DNA from: Methylacidiphilales bacterium
GTDB lineage: Bacteria > Verrucomicrobiota > Verrucomicrobiia > Methylacidiphilales > UBA1321
Direction: 5' to 3'
NCBI GenBank assembly: GCA_026225555.1
Contig: JAMFSY010000151.1
Span: forward strand, 62,001-126,000
Length of the DNA: 64,000 nt
Shown: piece by piece, positions 29,375 to 40,884 of the stretch
How the letters are laid out: every line of letters begins with the position of its first letter
Numbering within the stretch: the first letter of the stretch is position 1
Translations under genes and position numbers: made by a program
The notes under the pieces: model-generated
Databases searched by the model: none
What the model saw: only the letters and a program-made list of their open reading frames with translations
Told to the model about the DNA's origin: nothing

Positions 29375-30352
29375 CTACTCGTGCCCGGCGATGGCGTGGG
29401 GCACGTAAGGCTCGTTCAGGCGCGCGATTTCCTCGGGACTGAGCATCACCTTTTCCGCCGCGATGGCATCGGCCAGGTGATGCGCCTTCGATGCGCCGAC
29501 AATCGGAGCGACCATCGCCGGTTGATGCAGCAGCCACGCCAGCGCGAGTTGCGCCTGGGGGATTCCGCGCTGCTTGCTCAGCTCTTCGAGACGGTCGAGC
29601 ACCTGCTGATCGGCCTGCTCCGTATTCTTGTAAAGTTTCGTGGCGAAATCATCGGTCTTCGCGCGCGTTGTCTGCGCTTGGCGATTGCCTGCCAGGACGC
29701 CGCGGGCCAGCGGGCTCCATGGAATCAAACCGATGCCCTCGGCTTCGCAGAGCGGATTCATTTCCCGTTCCTCTTCGCGGTAAAGGAGGTTGTAGTGATT
29801 CTGCATGGTGGAGAAACGGGCCCAGCCATTCTGATCCGAAATGGCGAGCATCTGGGCGAACTGCCAGGCGAACATGGAGGACGCACCAATATAGAGGACC
29901 TTGCCTTCGCGCACCGCGTCGTTCAGCGCCTCCAGCGTTTCCTCCATCGGCGTGTGGGGATCGAAGCGATGGATCTGGTAAAGATCGATGTAATCGGTGC
30001 CGAGTCGGCGAAGGCTTTCATCGAGCGCGTGGCGGATATGCTTGCGCGACAGGCCCTGCTGATTCGGGTCGTCTCCCATCGCGTTAAAGACCTTCGTGGC
30101 GATCACCACCCGGTCGCGCGAAGGACCAAAATCCTTCAGCGCGCGACCGAGAATCTCCTCGCTCGCGCCCAACGAATAGACATCCGCGGTGTCGAAAAAA
30201 TTGATGCCGGCCTCCAGGGCTTCCTTGATGAAAGGACGGCTCGCCTCTTCTTCCAGAATCCACTCCCGCCATTTCTTCGACCCATAAGTCATCGTACCGA
30301 GACAAATTCGCGAGACCTTCAGGCCGGTCGAGCCGAGATTGACGTATTGCAT
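29375..30352 (-). CDS. Aldo/keto reductase
   Basis: MQYVNLGSTGLKVSRICLGTMTYG, GINFFDTADVYSLGASEEILGRAL, YIDLYQIHRFDPHTPMEETLEALNDAVREGKVLYIGAS. Confidence 0.93.
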   Translation of the reverse strand: MQYVNLGSTGLKVSRICLGTMTYGSKKWREWILEEEASRPFIKEALEAGINFFDTADVYSLGASEEILGRALKDFGPSRDRVVIATKVFNAMGDDPNQQGLSRKHIRHALDESLRRLGTDYIDLYQIHRFDPHTPMEETLEALNDAVREGKVLYIGASSMFAWQFAQMLAISDQNGWARFSTMQNHYNLLYREEEREMNPLCEAEGIGLIPWSPLARGVLAGNRQAQTTRAKTDDFATKLYKNTEQADQQVLDRLEELSKQRGIPQAQLALAWLLHQPAMVAPIVGASKAHHLADAIAAEKVMLSPEEIARLNEPYVPHAIAGHE

Positions 30353-30468
30353 AGAGATATTCTTAGCCGCGAAAACGAGATCATCAACCCACGCAGGCCG
30401 ATTTCGGCCGACTCCATTCCATACGAGGGCTTGCATGGCGAGGTTTGGCGAGAGACGCTAAGCCCCGG

Positions 30469-30888
30469 ATGGAGCGGATCACTAAAAAAGAATTTCGCCT
30501 GGTCCTGATCGACGACGATCCGCACGACCTCTTTTTTGTGAAGCTCGCGCTGGAGAAGGCGGGCTTTCCTCCGCCACTTCGGGAACTGGGCGATGGCGCC
30601 GCCGCGCTCGACTACTTCAAGGCGATTGAGAAATCGCCGGACGAATGGCCCCACATTGTGGTGATGGATTTGAAAATGCCCCGCCTGAATGGAGATGAAG
30701 TTCTGCGCTGGCTGCGCGAACATCCCGTTTACCGCGAGATGCCTGTCATCATTCTGAGCTCATCCGACGAAATGTCGGATATCAAGAAAACCACCCGCCT
30801 GGGCATTTTGAGATATCTCACCAAGCAGGTGCATTGCGACGATCTTGTCTCCGCGCTGGAGCGCTTCCTCGCGCTCAGTAAGATCTAG
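30469..30888 (+). CDS. Single-domain response regulator (Rcp1-like receiver)
   Basis: LVLIDDDPHDLFFVKLALEKAG, HIVVMDLKMPRLNGDEVLRWLR, VIILSSS, LTKQ. Confidence 0.9.
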   Translation: MERITKKEFRLVLIDDDPHDLFFVKLALEKAGFPPPLRELGDGAAALDYFKAIEKSPDEWPHIVVMDLKMPRLNGDEVLRWLREHPVYREMPVIILSSSDEMSDIKKTTRLGILRYLTKQVHCDDLVSALERFLALSKI

Positions 30889-30892
30889 TCCT

Positions 30893-31078
30893 TTATGCCG
30901 TGACATCCGGGCCCGTCGGACGCCTGCGGCTTACTTCCGCGCGATCGGTCGAGTCGAGGTGAGGAACTTTTTTCGATTCTTCCTTCTTCTTCCGTAATTC
31001 CTGGATGCTCGGAATGGGGCCGGAGAGTCCCGACCAGCCGGGTAGGTCAGCGATTAAATTCTTCACTTCGTATTGCAT
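30893..31078 (-). CDS. Small hypothetical protein (61 aa)
   Basis: In-frame ATG within ORF 30893..31264: MQYEVKNLIADLPGWSGLSGPIPSIQELRKKKEESKK...; weak evidence. Confidence 0.3.
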   Translation of the reverse strand: MQYEVKNLIADLPGWSGLSGPIPSIQELRKKKEESKKVPHLDSTDRAEVSRRRPTGPDVTA

Positions 31079-31335
31079 AAACTCTCTTAGGCAAGATGGA
31101 TGCCAACCCTTGAACGTACAAGTAAGAGACCGGGTTTCCTTCGCGCCCCAAGTTGCCGCCAACCGGTTAACCAGCTTTTTATGAGTTACTTGCGATAATG
31201 AGCAGGAGGATCTACCCGCAAGCGGGAATCTCTCGCGAATCCGTTCCGGTAGGAGTAAGATCATTCCCTAGGCAACATTGGATCGCAAAAGCGGCAACTT
31301 GTGTCACTTTTATAGAGCATTTCCCTCCGGCTTCC

Positions 31336-33102
31336 ATGACTACCGATATCGCTTCTTTCGACCCCGAAGTCATTTCCCTGCTGGAAGCCAAGCCGCTCGA
31401 GCCTGAATTGTGGGAACGACTCGCGGAAGCCGCGCGGCTGCGTCAGGACGCGCTGAGTCAAAAGAGTCTTGAAGTTATTCTCGCCGGTTTGCGGGCATTG
31501 CGCCAGGCCACTGAAACAGCCCAGAGTCGCAACCAACGTTTACCGGCTCCCTCGCCTCTCGCTGCGCCTCTCTTCTCCCGGCTGGCCAAGGCGTGCAACG
31601 ATCCTCGCTTGCTCAAGGAAGCGGGCATGCTTTATCTCTCCACCTGGCGCCTGCCGGACATCGCGCTGCAACATTTCGAGCGTTGCCAGCGCCTCGGCGA
31701 ACCGGAAAAAGATTTGCGGCCGCTGATCGAGGCTGCGGCCGTTTCCGTGCAACGCCTTCTCGCGGCGCAGTCGGGAAAGAAGCCCGCCAATTCCGGCGTC
31801 AGTGGCACGCATCACGCCAGTCCCGTCGTGGTGGATATGATGCGCAACACGCAAATGGTCATGCCGAATCGCGTCGTCCCGGCAAGCGTCACGGTCATTT
31901 CCAGGTCCACGGAAGAAGCCACCGAGGAACCCCTGCCCAAGAGCGGTGTCGAATGCCTGCGCGAGGCACCTTCGGCCATCGCCCAGGGACGGCTCGTGCG
32001 CGCGAAGGCTCTTCTCCTCCGCGCCGGAGACAATCCGCGGCACGGTCGCGAAGCCGGGCAGGCGTGGGCCAGCCTCGGCAAGGCGCACTATGAAAACGGC
32101 GTTTTTTCAGAAATGGAAATGGCCTACCAGGAGGCCTCCAAATCGGAGCCCGAAACGATGGTCGCGCAATTCAATCTCGCGCTGGCGAAGCAGCTCAATC
32201 GGAAGTTTGAGCAGGCCGAGGCACTTTATCTCACGGCGGACCACATCCAACCGAATCATCCCAAAGTCTGGTGTAATCTCGGCTCCCTTTACTTCCAAAT
32301 GGGCCGCTACGCCGATGCGGAGAAATCGCTGCGCCGCGCGGTCCAGGCCGACCCTGATTATGCCCGCGCCTGGGACAATCTCGCCTCCGCGCTGGGAGCG
32401 CAGAATAAATTGGATGAGTCGCTGGAAGCCTGCCGCCAGGCCATCGAATTGCGTCCGGGATATCCCGAAGCCTACTTCAAAATGGGCGTGATCTTCTTTG
32501 GCCGCCGTTCTCCCGCCGAAGCGGCGGAAGCCTTTCGGCACGCCACCGCGCTGCCTCATCTCGCGCCGTTTGCCTATGCTTTCCTCGGCTCGATCCACGC
32601 CCGGCTGGAGCAGACCGGCCCGGCCACCCAGGCCATTGAACGCGCCGCGCAGCTCGATCCCAAATGCGAGTTGCTTTGGACGGCCTGGAACGAGTTGGGT
32701 AAAGCGCATTATACCCTGGGGGCTTATCGCCCGGCGGCGGAGGCCTTCGAAAAGGCGACCGAAATCAAACCCGGCGAATCGGAAGGCTGGTTCAATCTCG
32801 GCCTGGCCAGCCACGTCGGCGGCCAGCGAGAGCAGGCCCGCGAGTACTACCGGAAATCGGTGGAGCTGAACGGGGACCTGCATCTGGCCTGGCACAACCT
32901 GGGCATCGTCTGCGCCGAGCTGAAACGGCACGATGAGGCGATTGACGCTTTTCGAAACGAGCTGCGGATCAAGCCAAACAACGCGCGCGGCTGGTATGAT
33001 CTCGGTGTCACCCTGGAGTCGGCCGGCCTGGAAAGTGAAGCCCTGGCCGCTTTCGAAAAAGCGGAGCAGCTCGAGCATCCCCAGGTCGCCAGCGCGGCGT
33101 GA
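31336..33102 (+). CDS. TPR-repeat protein
   Basis: Multiple TPRs, e.g. KVWCNLGSLYFQMGRYADAEKSLRRAVQADPDYARAWDNLASALGAQNKLDESLEACRQAIELRPGYPEAYFKMG. Confidence 0.88.
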   Translation: MTTDIASFDPEVISLLEAKPLEPELWERLAEAARLRQDALSQKSLEVILAGLRALRQATETAQSRNQRLPAPSPLAAPLFSRLAKACNDPRLLKEAGMLYLSTWRLPDIALQHFERCQRLGEPEKDLRPLIEAAAVSVQRLLAAQSGKKPANSGVSGTHHASPVVVDMMRNTQMVMPNRVVPASVTVISRSTEEATEEPLPKSGVECLREAPSAIAQGRLVRAKALLLRAGDNPRHGREAGQAWASLGKAHYENGVFSEMEMAYQEASKSEPETMVAQFNLALAKQLNRKFEQAEALYLTADHIQPNHPKVWCNLGSLYFQMGRYADAEKSLRRAVQADPDYARAWDNLASALGAQNKLDESLEACRQAIELRPGYPEAYFKMGVIFFGRRSPAEAAEAFRHATALPHLAPFAYAFLGSIHARLEQTGPATQAIERAAQLDPKCELLWTAWNELGKAHYTLGAYRPAAEAFEKATEIKPGESEGWFNLGLASHVGGQREQAREYYRKSVELNGDLHLAWHNLGIVCAELKRHDEAIDAFRNELRIKPNNARGWYDLGVTLESAGLESEALAAFEKAEQLEHPQVASAA

Positions 33103-33181
33103 TTTTGCCCGGCCCACCGGACCTGCGTGAATTTCAAATGCGGGTCGGAACGGTACTTGATCTGCTCTTCATGATCTCTCA

Positions 33182-33874
33182 ATGAAAATCAGCGTCCTGC
33201 AACATGCCTCCTGCGAAGGCCCCGGCGAAATCGGGAAATGGGCCATCGACCGCGGCCATGTCGTCCACATCACCCACCTTTACCGGGGCGATTCCCTGCC
33301 CGCTCTCGATTCATACGACTTGCTCGTCGTCATGGGCGGGGAGATGAACATCTATCAGGACCGCGATTATCCCTGGCTCAAGCCGGAACGCCAACTCATC
33401 CGCGCCACCATGAGCGCCGGCAAGCGCGTGATCGGAATTTGTCTCGGGTCGCAGTTGATCGCCGACGCCTTGGGCGGACGCGTCACGCAAAATCCGGTCT
33501 ACGAAATCGGCTGGTTTCCCATTCGTTTCACGGCCGAGGCGCATGAACGTTTTTCCCATCTTCCCGTTTCCGCCACCGTGCTGCACTGGCACGGCGACAC
33601 CTTCGAACTGCCTGCCGAGGCCACACGGCTCGCCGCGAGCGAGGGCTGTCCCGAGCAGGGTTTTGTTGTGAAGGACAAATGCCTGGGCCTGCAATTCCAC
33701 TTGGAAATGGATCCGGACCTGGTGCGGCAGACCGTGGAGGGAAGCTCCGATTTCTCGCTCTGGCCGAAGGGGCCTTACGTGCAGACGCCGGAGAAAATCC
33801 TGGGACACGCGCCCGATTACAGTGCGCCGAACCGGAAGTTTCTTTACGATCTGCTCGACGCGTTTTGTCTTTGA
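33182..33874 (+). CDS. Class I glutamine amidotransferase-like protein
   Basis: DLLVVMGGEMNIYQD, KRVIGICLGSQLIADALGG, KDKCLGLQFHLEMD. Confidence 0.9.
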   Translation: MKISVLQHASCEGPGEIGKWAIDRGHVVHITHLYRGDSLPALDSYDLLVVMGGEMNIYQDRDYPWLKPERQLIRATMSAGKRVIGICLGSQLIADALGGRVTQNPVYEIGWFPIRFTAEAHERFSHLPVSATVLHWHGDTFELPAEATRLAASEGCPEQGFVVKDKCLGLQFHLEMDPDLVRQTVEGSSDFSLWPKGPYVQTPEKILGHAPDYSAPNRKFLYDLLDAFCL

Positions 33875-33893
33875 CGCCCTTCACGCGAAAAGA

Positions 33894-34793
33894 TCACGCC
33901 ACCAGCATCGCCGCGCCGAAAACACCGGCGCTGTCACCCAGCGTTGGCTTGAGCAACGCGGCTTCGAATGTCGGGTTGAAAATCTTCGCGGCGATCTTCT
34001 CCCGCATTTCCGCGGTGTAGAGCGCCTCGATATTGCCCACTCCGCCACCAATGACGATGGCATGCGGATCAAGCACATCGATGATCGGATAGATCGCCTT
34101 TGCGAAAGTATCGGTCAAATGATCCAGCGTCGCCTGCGCATGGACATCGCCCTGGCTGGCGCGGGCGGCGATGTCCTTCAGCTTCCGGGTTTCGCCGGAG
34201 CGCTGCGCGTAAAAACGTTCCAGGCCAGGCCCGGCGATGAGCGCCTCCACCGTGCCGCGCGTGCCGTAACTCGAGACCGGACCCTCGGGATCAATAATCA
34301 ACTGCCCCCACTCGCCGGCAATACCATGACAACCATTGAGCACCTGCCCGTTAACCACGATTCCTCCGCCCGCACCCGTGCCTAAAATAATGCCGAACAC
34401 GGTGGGAAAACCGCGCGCTGCACCGAGGGTCGCCTCCGCCAGCGCAAAACAGTTGGCGTCGTTGGCGAGAACGAAAGAGGTCTGCTGATCGCTTTCCACA
34501 TCGCGGCCGAGGAATTGGCCATTGAGACATTGCGCGTTGGAATTCTTCAACTTGTCGGTCCGCGGATCGATCACCCCGGGTGTACCCATGCCGATCCTTG
34601 GCGGAAAAGGCAGGCCGGTTTCCGCGCTCATCATCCGGCACAGCTTGGAAATCTGCGCGCGAATGTGGGGATAACCTTGATCGGATTCGGTCGATACGCG
34701 CAGGCGGCAGAGCGGTTTTTCCGGCACGGCGGGATCGAGGATGACTCCCTCGATTTTTGTGCCGCCCAGATCGATGCCCCAGAGATGTGCCAT
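33894..34793 (-). CDS. ROK family sugar kinase
   Basis: LWGIDLGGTKIEGVIL, GMGTPGVID, VLANDANCFALAEATLGAARG, ILGTGAGGGIVVNGQVLNG. Confidence 0.92.
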   Translation of the reverse strand: MAHLWGIDLGGTKIEGVILDPAVPEKPLCRLRVSTESDQGYPHIRAQISKLCRMMSAETGLPFPPRIGMGTPGVIDPRTDKLKNSNAQCLNGQFLGRDVESDQQTSFVLANDANCFALAEATLGAARGFPTVFGIILGTGAGGGIVVNGQVLNGCHGIAGEWGQLIIDPEGPVSSYGTRGTVEALIAGPGLERFYAQRSGETRKLKDIAARASQGDVHAQATLDHLTDTFAKAIYPIIDVLDPHAIVIGGGVGNIEALYTAEMREKIAAKIFNPTFEAALLKPTLGDSAGVFGAAMLVA

Positions 34794-34816
34794 TTGCCCG
34801 AAAGGAAAAGGAGCGA

Positions 34817-36106
34817 CTAAGCCGCTTCCTTGTCCTGCTTGCGCCGGATGAGCGGGGACTTCTTGCCGTCGATCACCGCGCGATTGATCGTCACTTCGAG
34901 AATGTCCTCGCGAGAGGGAAGATCATACATGAGATCGAGCATCAGCTTTTCCAGGATGGCCCGGAGCGCCCGCGCGCCGGTGCCCTTGCGCACGGCTTCC
35001 TGCGCCAGCGCCTTGAGCGCGTCCTTGGTGAAGGTCAGCCCCACGTTATCCATCGCGAAAAGCTTGGTGTACTGCTTGGTCAGCGCGTTTTTGGTGTCGG
35101 TCAGCACCTGGACCAGTTCCTCTTCGGTGAGTTCGTCGAGGACGGCAATCATCGGGAGGCGCCCGATGAATTCGGGAATCAAACCGAATGTGAGCAGGTC
35201 TTCCGGCTCCACCTGTCGCGTGATGCCGGAGGCGGGCAGCGAGGAGTTCGCCGGGGTCTCCGTCTTGGATGCTCCGCTGAAACCGAGCGCGTTACTGCCC
35301 ACCCGGCGGCGGATGATCTTGTCCAGCCCGACGAAAGCGCCACCGCAAATAAAGAGGATCCGCTCCGTGTTCACCTGGATATATTCCTGGTGCGGATGCT
35401 TGCGCCCGCCCTGGGGCGGCACGTTGCAGACGGTGCCTTCCAGAATTTTCAGCAGCCCCTGCTGCACGCCCTCGCCGGAGACATCGCGTGTGATGGAAAC
35501 GTTGTCGGTCTTGCGCCCGATCTTGTCGATCTCGTCGATGTAAACGATGCCGATCTCCGCGCGCTTCACGTCATAATCGGCGTTCTGCAAAAGGCGCAGC
35601 ACGATTGTCTCGACGTCCTCGCCGACGTAACCGGCCTCGGTGATCGTCGTCGCATCCGCGATGCAGAAGGGCACGTCGAGGATCTTGGCCAGCGTGCGCG
35701 CGAGGAGCGTCTTGCCGGAACCGGTCGGCCCCATGAGCAGGATGTTGCTCTTCTCGATTTCCACCTCCGAGGAGGCATTCAGAGCGATCTCGGTCTTCTG
35801 ACGGTTCGCCTGGCCGGCGACGATCCGCTTGTAGTGATTGTGCACCGCAACGGCGAGGGTCTTCTTCGCGAATTCCTGGCCGATGACGTGGCGATCCAGC
35901 TCGCGCTTGATATCGACCGGCTTGATCAACTGCACTTCGGTGTTCGAGCGCCGCGCTTCTTCCTTCGTTTCCTTATCGAGGATATTCTTGCACACGTTGA
36001 TGCAGGAATCGCAGATATAGACGCCCGGTCCCGCGATCAATTTGCGCACCTCGGCGTGGCTCTTTCCGCAGAAAGAGCACATCGTTAAGTTCGCGGGGCG
36101 CGCCAT
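34817..36106 (-). CDS. clpX: ATP-dependent Clp protease ATP-binding subunit ClpX
   Basis: Zn-finger [53 protein letters not shown]. Confidence 0.98.
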   Translation of the reverse strand: MARPANLTMCSFCGKSHAEVRKLIAGPGVYICDSCINVCKNILDKETKEEARRSNTEVQLIKPVDIKRELDRHVIGQEFAKKTLAVAVHNHYKRIVAGQANRQKTEIALNASSEVEIEKSNILLMGPTGSGKTLLARTLAKILDVPFCIADATTITEAGYVGEDVETIVLRLLQNADYDVKRAEIGIVYIDEIDKIGRKTDNVSITRDVSGEGVQQGLLKILEGTVCNVPPQGGRKHPHQEYIQVNTERILFICGGAFVGLDKIIRRRVGSNALGFSGASKTETPANSSLPASGITRQVEPEDLLTFGLIPEFIGRLPMIAVLDELTEEELVQVLTDTKNALTKQYTKLFAMDNVGLTFTKDALKALAQEAVRKGTGARALRAILEKLMLDLMYDLPSREDILEVTINRAVIDGKKSPLIRRKQDKEAA

Positions 36107-36112
36107 GGGAAA

Positions 36113-36754
36113 TTACTTTTTATCTGCGGTTTCGCCGATAATCGGGAGTTCCCGGCGGGACTTGACCACTTCGTCCACGATGCCGTATTCCTTCGCGGCG
36201 TCGGCGCTCATGTAATTGTCGCGCTCCATGTCACGGTCGATCCGCTCCACCGGCTGGCCGGTGTGGGAGGCCATGATTTCATTCAGGCTCTTTTTCAGGC
36301 GCAGGATTTCCTTGGCCTGGATGCTGATGTCGCTGGCCTGGCCGCGCGCGCCGCCGCTCGGCTGGTGGATCATGATCCGCGAGTTCGGCAGCGAGAAGCG
36401 TTTGCCCTTCGTCCCGGCGGCAAGGAGCACGGCGCCCATACTGGCCGCCATGCCGATGCAGTAGGTCGCCACGTCGCAGGTCATGAACTGCATCGTGTCG
36501 TAAATCGCCATGCCCGCCGTGACGTAACCGCCCGGCGAGTGGATGTAGAGGCTGATGTCCTTCTTCGAGTCCTCCATCTGGAGAAACAGCAACTGGGCGA
36601 TGATGATATTCGCCACCGTGTCGTCGATCGGCGTGCCGAGGAAAATAATCCGGTCCTTGAGCAACCGGGAATAAATGTCGTAGGCGCGCTCGCCCCGGCC
36701 AGTCTGTTCGATGACCGTGGGGACGAGATAGGAAGAACTCAGGACGTCTTGCAT
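36113..36754 (-). CDS. clpP: ATP-dependent Clp protease proteolytic subunit
   Basis: [47 protein letters not shown] (active Ser), [10 protein letters not shown]. Confidence 0.98.
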   Translation of the reverse strand: MQDVLSSSYLVPTVIEQTGRGERAYDIYSRLLKDRIIFLGTPIDDTVANIIIAQLLFLQMEDSKKDISLYIHSPGGYVTAGMAIYDTMQFMTCDVATYCIGMAASMGAVLLAAGTKGKRFSLPNSRIMIHQPSGGARGQASDISIQAKEILRLKKSLNEIMASHTGQPVERIDRDMERDNYMSADAAKEYGIVDEVVKSRRELPIIGETADKK

Positions 36755-36764
36755 AGGACTGAAG

Positions 36765-38060
36765 TTACTCGAACTTCGCTTCTTTCAAAAGGAAATCCAA
36801 CACCAGCTGATTCTGGATCTGGTTGCGGATCATCCCGAACGCATTGTTTTTGCGCACCTTGTCGACCATCTTGTCCAGCGTGGTGTTCTCGCGCTGGGCC
36901 AGGAAGGCGAGGTGCTGGCCAAGCTGCTCGTTCGTCACTTCGATCTTTTCGTTCTCGGCAATCTGCGAGGCGATGAACTTGAACTTCACCATGTCGCGCG
37001 CGCTCTTCGCGGCGTTGTTGAAAATCTCGTCCTTCTTTTCCTCCAGCACATTGGCGGGGACGCCACGGGCCTGATTCTCCGCCACGATATCGTAAACAGC
37101 TGCGTGCGTTTCCTCGTCCACCGTGGTGGGAGGTAGATCGAACTCCACCGCACCGATCAGCTTTTGCACAATCTCATTGCGGGCGGCGCGGTCGGCATAG
37201 GCCTTCTTGTCCTGCGCCATGTTTTCGCTGACGCGCTTTTTCAACTCAGCGAGATCAATCTTCGCGACATCCTGCGCGAAGGCATCATCGATCACCGGCG
37301 CGTTCTTGATCTTGATCTCCTTCAATTCGACGTCGTACTGGGCCTTCTTGCCCGCGAGCGCCGCCTGGGGGAAATCGGCCGGGAATTCAATCTCCACGGT
37401 CCGCTTCTCGCCCTTGTTCAGCCCGACCAATTGCTCGGCGAACTTCGGCAGGAAACCTTCCGTGCGCATCCAAAGCCAGAACTGCGGGCTCTCCGCGATG
37501 TTCTTCGCCTCGGGCGCGAGCTCGATCAGCGGTTGACCGTCGATTGTGCCCTTGTAGGAAATCACGGCGAAATCTTCCATCGCGAGCGGACGGTCGGTCG
37601 CATCCTCGAAATTGGCGCGTTGATCGGCCAGTGAGTTGAGGGTCTTCTCGACGTCCTCATCAGTCACCTCGGATTCCTGCTTCTTCAAGGTGAGCCCTTT
37701 GTACTCGGGCAGCTTGAACTCCGGCACGAGTTCCACCAACGTGGAAAAACTGAGCGAAAGGCCCGGCTGATATTTCACGTCCTCGATCTCGGGCGAGCTG
37801 ACGACGCGCAGCTTCTTCTCGTTGACGGCTTCCTGGTAGGCCTCGGGCACGAGCGTGCGCTGGGTCTCATTCGCGATGTCTTTCTGGAATTTTTTCAGGA
37901 TGACGGTGCGCGGCGCGTGGCCGGGACGGAAGCCGGGAATGCGCGCTTCCTTCTGGAAATCATCAGTCACCCGGTCATAAGCCTGTTGCACACGATTGGC
38001 GGGAACTTCAATCTTCAGGCGTTTTTTGCAAGGGGCGACATCTTCAACGGTAATATTCAT
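36765..38060 (-). CDS. tig: Trigger factor
   Basis: [54 protein letters not shown]; tig-clpP-clpX order. Confidence 0.96.
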   Translation of the reverse strand: MNITVEDVAPCKKRLKIEVPANRVQQAYDRVTDDFQKEARIPGFRPGHAPRTVILKKFQKDIANETQRTLVPEAYQEAVNEKKLRVVSSPEIEDVKYQPGLSLSFSTLVELVPEFKLPEYKGLTLKKQESEVTDEDVEKTLNSLADQRANFEDATDRPLAMEDFAVISYKGTIDGQPLIELAPEAKNIAESPQFWLWMRTEGFLPKFAEQLVGLNKGEKRTVEIEFPADFPQAALAGKKAQYDVELKEIKIKNAPVIDDAFAQDVAKIDLAELKKRVSENMAQDKKAYADRAARNEIVQKLIGAVEFDLPPTTVDEETHAAVYDIVAENQARGVPANVLEEKKDEIFNNAAKSARDMVKFKFIASQIAENEKIEVTNEQLGQHLAFLAQRENTTLDKMVDKVRKNNAFGMIRNQIQNQLVLDFLLKEAKFE

Positions 38061-38238
38061 GGGACTCTCCAGCCTAAAAGTGCGGCCCGGTTATTCAACC
38101 CTTATTTAGTGGGAAAACTCCAATCGCCACAAAAAGGTGGAAGAAAGCGGGATCGCTGGTTTACCCTGCCGCAACATGCATGATATATCCTAGCGGTCAA
38201 AACACGCATGTTTCGATGCTTCGTTTAACTCCTCCTTC

Positions 38239-40725
38239 ATGAGCGAACCCGATTTCTCTCTCCCTGAGCGACCACCGCCCCGGCGCCGAAGGATCGCCGC
38301 GACCGCACTCCGGATCTCCCGTTTCGCCTGCCTTTCGGCCCTCTTTCTCAGTTTCACGTCGCTTCTTGGCTGGGTGCTTCATAACAACACCCTGAAGGCA
38401 TTTGACCCGGCGCATGTCAGTATCAAGACCAATGACGCCGTTTGCTGCGCTCTCGCCGCCTTGGCCCTCCTCCTCAGCTACCTCAGCTACCCGCATCGCT
38501 GGCATGCCTACCTTCGCTGGATCGTGGCCGGGATCATTGCCCTTATCGCCGTTGCCACGCTGGTCGAGTATGCCGCCCATGTCTCCCTGGGAATCGATGA
38601 ACTCATTTTCAGCGACACTCCTCCCGGGCCTGGCACGTTTTATCCGGGGCGGATGGGCCCCAATGTCGCCGTCGTTCTGCTCTGTTTCGCTGCCGCCCTG
38701 CCTCTTCTTTCCCGTGGCAAGGCCGGGGCGGCGTTTGCACAGACCCTGGGCATCACCGGCCTTTTCATCGCGGTTCTGGCCGCCTTCAGTTACGTCTTCA
38801 GCGGGGGAATCTTCCTCTCGTTCTACCACTTTACCCGGATGTCGTTTCCCGACATCGCCTGCTTCATCCTGCTCGGGATCGCCATCCTGGGAATTCGTCC
38901 CAACCGCGGTGTGGTCGCCATGTTTCTGGCCGACAATCCCGGCGGCCTGGTCGCACGACGTCTGGTTGGACCGGTCCTTCTGGGGCCGGTGGTCCTGGGC
39001 ATGCTCGCCTTTCGCGGACTGGCTCTCGGTTATTATAACGAGGCCTTCACCGGGCTTCTCGTCATCTTCTCCAACCTCGCGGTCGGCTGCCTCATCACGC
39101 TCCGCAGCATCACCTCGCTCAATCAGATCGATTCCGAACGCAGGCGCTTGAACGAAGCCCAGGTCCACGCCGAGATCCGGGAACAGGGCACGCTGGAAGC
39201 CTCGCGATTGAAATCGGAATTTGTCGCCAATGTCAGCCACGAGCTGCGCACTCCTATGAATGGCGTCCTGGGCATGACGAACCTCCTGCTCGGCTCCCCT
39301 CTCACTCCGGAGCAGCGCGAACAGGTCGAGACCATTCGCCAGAGCGGCGATGCGCTCCTCACTTTGGTCAACGAGATCCTCGACTTCTCCAAGATCGAAG
39401 CGGGCAAGGTGGAGCTCGAGCACAAACCACTCCATCTCGGCGCCTGCGTGGACGAGGTCGTGGCCCTGGTGGCGCCAATGGGCCGCCGCAGTCGGATCAA
39501 CCTGATCGCCTTCATCGATCCGAGTCTGCCCACGACCTTCCTGGGCGATACCGCCCGCCTGCGGCAGATCCTCATCAACCTCATGGGCAACGCCATCAAG
39601 TTCACCAGCGAGGGCGAGGTGATCCTCGAAGTGAACGGCGTCGTGCGGGAGGATAACCGCCACGAGATCAATTTCGTGGTCAGCGATACAGGCATCGGGA
39701 TTTCCCCCAACGCGCTGCCCCTGCTCTTCCAACCTTTTCAACAGGTTGACGCCTCGGCCCGGCGCAAGCACGGCGGCACCGGCCTGGGCCTGACCATCAG
39801 CAAGCGACTTGCGGAACTTATGGGTGGCGAAATCCACGTCTCGAGCATTCTGTCCATCGGCTCGACCTTCCGATTCAGCGTCCCGCTTCAATCCGTTCCC
39901 GGCACCCCGCCGGATGAGCAACTGCCCCCTTCCACCCGCGTCGTATTGATCGCCCGGGGCGGCAAATATCCGAGTCTGCTCCAGCGCCAGTTGGAGGCAT
40001 GGGGAGCTGATGTCCTCGCCGTACCCAACCCGCTCAGCATGCTCCATCCCCAGGATGCGCGGTTTGCCGCCGTCCTCATGGATCGCGACGAGGAAACGAT
40101 TCCGATCATCCGCCAGATGCAGGCCGATCCGATGTGGAAGGACGTGCCCAAGGTTCTGCTCGATTTCGGCGATCCCCTGCTCGAAGAGGACAAGCTCCTC
40201 TTTGCCAAGCGGATGCCCAAGCCTTTCAAGCGGAACCATCTTCATGCGTTTCTGCTCGAACGCACCGGCACGCAGATGGTGCATTCGCTCTCGCGGATCA
40301 CCTCCCCGCTGCACCAGATACCGCTCGCCCAGAAGCTTCCGTTGCGCATCCTCCTCGCCGAGGACAATTATATCAATCAGAAGGTCGCCGTCGCCCTGCT
40401 CGGCCGCTTCGGTTATCGGGCGGATGTGGCCGGCAACGGAGCCGAGGCGCTCGAGAGCGTGGTCCGCCAACCCTATGACCTCGTTTTCATGGATATCCAG
40501 ATGCCGGAAATGGACGGCATCGAATCGGCCCATGCCATGCGCCGCAAGCTCAAGGAACGCTGTCCCAAGCTCGTGGCCCTGACCGCAAACGCCTTCCCCG
40601 GCGCCCGTGAACAATATCTCGCCGAGGGTTTCGACGATTACCTGAGCAAACCGCTCGTCGCCGATGTCCTGCGCCAGGTGATCACCCGCATGGGTGAAGC
40701 CTCCCGGCCCGTGGCGGTGAGTTAG
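38239..40725 (+). CDS. Membrane hybrid histidine kinase (HisKA-HATPase-degenerate REC-REC)
   Basis: N-terminal TM helices; [65 protein letters not shown]...[16 protein letters not shown]. Confidence 0.93.
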   Translation: MSEPDFSLPERPPPRRRRIAATALRISRFACLSALFLSFTSLLGWVLHNNTLKAFDPAHVSIKTNDAVCCALAALALLLSYLSYPHRWHAYLRWIVAGIIALIAVATLVEYAAHVSLGIDELIFSDTPPGPGTFYPGRMGPNVAVVLLCFAAALPLLSRGKAGAAFAQTLGITGLFIAVLAAFSYVFSGGIFLSFYHFTRMSFPDIACFILLGIAILGIRPNRGVVAMFLADNPGGLVARRLVGPVLLGPVVLGMLAFRGLALGYYNEAFTGLLVIFSNLAVGCLITLRSITSLNQIDSERRRLNEAQVHAEIREQGTLEASRLKSEFVANVSHELRTPMNGVLGMTNLLLGSPLTPEQREQVETIRQSGDALLTLVNEILDFSKIEAGKVELEHKPLHLGACVDEVVALVAPMGRRSRINLIAFIDPSLPTTFLGDTARLRQILINLMGNAIKFTSEGEVILEVNGVVREDNRHEINFVVSDTGIGISPNALPLLFQPFQQVDASARRKHGGTGLGLTISKRLAELMGGEIHVSSILSIGSTFRFSVPLQSVPGTPPDEQLPPSTRVVLIARGGKYPSLLQRQLEAWGADVLAVPNPLSMLHPQDARFAAVLMDRDEETIPIIRQMQADPMWKDVPKVLLDFGDPLLEEDKLLFAKRMPKPFKRNHLHAFLLERTGTQMVHSLSRITSPLHQIPLAQKLPLRILLAEDNYINQKVAVALLGRFGYRADVAGNGAEALESVVRQPYDLVFMDIQMPEMDGIESAHAMRRKLKERCPKLVALTANAFPGAREQYLAEGFDDYLSKPLVADVLRQVITRMGEASRPVAVS

Positions 40726-40884
40726 ACCGCTTTCCAATTAAATGGTCGCATCAAAAATCAGTCATCCTGAGCCTGTCGAAGGATCAGTTTCGCCTCAGTA
40801 AAAGCCAAGAGGCAACCCACACGTGTGTGCAGCAAGCTCAGGAGGACTGACTTTAGAGCCACTATCTAAATGGAAATCGCTCTA
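40723..40884. repeat. Nested palindromic element, family 1 copy 2
   Basis: Outer arms TTAGACCGCTTTCCAATTAAATGGTCGC... and complement of CCTTAGAGCGATTTCCATTTAGATAGTGGC...; core GTCATCCTGAGCCTGTCGAAGGATCAGTTT; CACACGTGTG module at 40818-40827 in the right arm. Confidence 0.88.

Noticed and set aside
34757-36088. 443-aa ORF antisense to clpX
   Set aside because: clpX is unambiguous
38197-40737. 846-aa ORF antisense to the hybrid histidine kinase
   Set aside because: Kinase frame has clear HisKA/HATPase/REC motifs; antisense frame is a codon-bias artefact despite its length
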